Positions 4,986-5,425 of a stretch of 5,425 nt of DNA are shown piece after piece. Each line of letters opens with the position of its first letter. Position 1 is the first letter of the stretch. Origin of the DNA: an uncultured Bacteroidales bacterium. GTDB taxonomy: Bacteria > Bacteroidota > Bacteroidia > Bacteroidales > Paludibacteraceae. The stretch spans positions 1-5,425 of the forward strand of contig CALZHO010000070.1 in assembly GCA_945787425.1 (NCBI GenBank). Direction: 5' to 3'. The notes below the pieces were generated by a model that saw nothing but the letters and a program-made list of their open reading frames with translations, did not search any database and was not told the DNA's origin. The translations under genes were made by a program, and so were the position numbers.

Positions 4986-5425
4986 ATTTGTATTGTTTAA
5001 TAGTTTCTTTTATTCCTAAATATAATGCATCTGCTATGAGAGCCTGTCCAATGCTGACCTCATCCACCCATGGGAATGCAGAAACAAATGCATTCAAGTT
5101 ACGCAGATTGAGGTCATGCCCCGCATTCAGTCCGATTCCCAATTCGTGTGCTTTCTCCGCAGCAGCGCGATACATTTCAATCGCAGCAGTCGGATTCTCA
5201 TCATACAGTTCAGCATATGGGCCTGTGTATAGCTCTACCCTATCCGCACCTGCTTTGGCAGCATATTCCACCATCACAGGATCAGGATCTACAAAGATGG
5301 AAACACGAATACCAACATTCTTAAATCGCTGTATGATTGCTGTTAGTTTGGCAAAGTGCATCTGTGTATCCCAACCATGATTACTTGTCAATTGTTCGCG
5401 CGCATCAGGCACAAGAGTCACCTGT
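4963..5425 (-). CDS. pdxJ: Pyridoxine 5'-phosphate synthase PdxJ (3' part, runs off the right edge)
   Basis: PdxJ condenses 1-deoxy-D-xylulose 5-phosphate with 3-amino-2-oxopropyl phosphate to give pyridoxine 5'-phosphate, the ring-closing step of DXP-dependent vitamin B6 synthesis in the cytoplasm. The visible 150-odd residues match the C-terminal two thirds of the roughly 240-aa TIM-barrel family: VTLVPDAREQLT near the edge, then VSIFVDPD, GADRVELYTGPYA, GIGLNAGHDLNLRNL and VDEVSIGQALIADALYLG. The His in NAGHDL corresponds to the phosphate/active-site loop His of the E. coli enzyme, and the Glu in VELYTG to a conserved barrel Glu. The GTG at 5421 is an internal Val codon, not a start: the frame stays open to the edge and about 85 N-terminal residues, with the other catalytic His and Glu, are missing. 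The last 23 bp overlap the annotated start of exbB, so the two are probably co-transcribed. The identification is secure. Confidence 0.96.
   Translation of the reverse strand, partial: QVTLVPDAREQLTSNHGWDTQMHFAKLTAIIQRFKNVGIRVSIFVDPDPVMVEYAAKAGADRVELYTGPYAELYDENPTAAIEMYRAAAEKAHELGIGLNAGHDLNLRNLNAFVSAFPWVDEVSIGQALIADALYLGIKETIKQYKYALSNSN

Overview
The window looks like a stretch of core chromosome from a member of the Bacteroidota, most likely Bacteroidales. The evidence is a DUF3078 outer-membrane protein, a family largely confined to this phylum; a pdxJ-exbB-exbD-TonB/TolA-like gene order; AT-leaning gaps; and the absence of recognisable Shine-Dalgarno sequences before the starts. I cannot fix the genus. 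Nothing points to recent horizontal transfer: there is no transposase, integrase, tRNA, CRISPR array or phage gene.

All nine genes lie on the minus strand, so transcription runs from high to low coordinates. In that order they are: the 3' part of pdxJ (vitamin B6 synthesis); exbB, exbD and a TonB/TolA-like energy transducer (an inner-membrane proton-driven motor and its periplasm-spanning arm); a DJ-1/PfpI-family protein; a DUF3078 outer-membrane beta-barrel protein; a 95-aa coiled-coil protein; zapA (FtsZ-ring accessory protein); and the 5' part of rny (RNase Y). The rny fragment is open to the left edge and breaks off inside the KH domain. pdxJ is open to the right edge and lacks its N-terminal portion.

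The genes are tightly packed. pdxJ overlaps exbB by 23 bp, exbD overlaps the transducer by 4 bp (GTGA), and the other gaps are 3 to 42 bp. No gap holds a convincing terminator or a match to the Bacteroidetes promoter pattern (TTTG at about -33, TAnnTTTG at about -7), so the set could be one long transcription unit or a few overlapping ones. There is no gene-free stretch over 42 bp.

Functionally there are two modules. The first is an envelope module: the ExbB-ExbD motor, its transducer and an outer-membrane protein. The second is a division/RNA module: the coiled-coil protein, ZapA and RNase Y. Most of this is ordinary conserved biology. The points worth a second look are the coiled-coil protein as a possible ZapA partner (ZapB/ZauP-like), the TolA-like rather than TonB-like middle region of the transducer, a Gln where E. 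coli ExbB has Glu176, and a 12-bp direct repeat between exbB and exbD.
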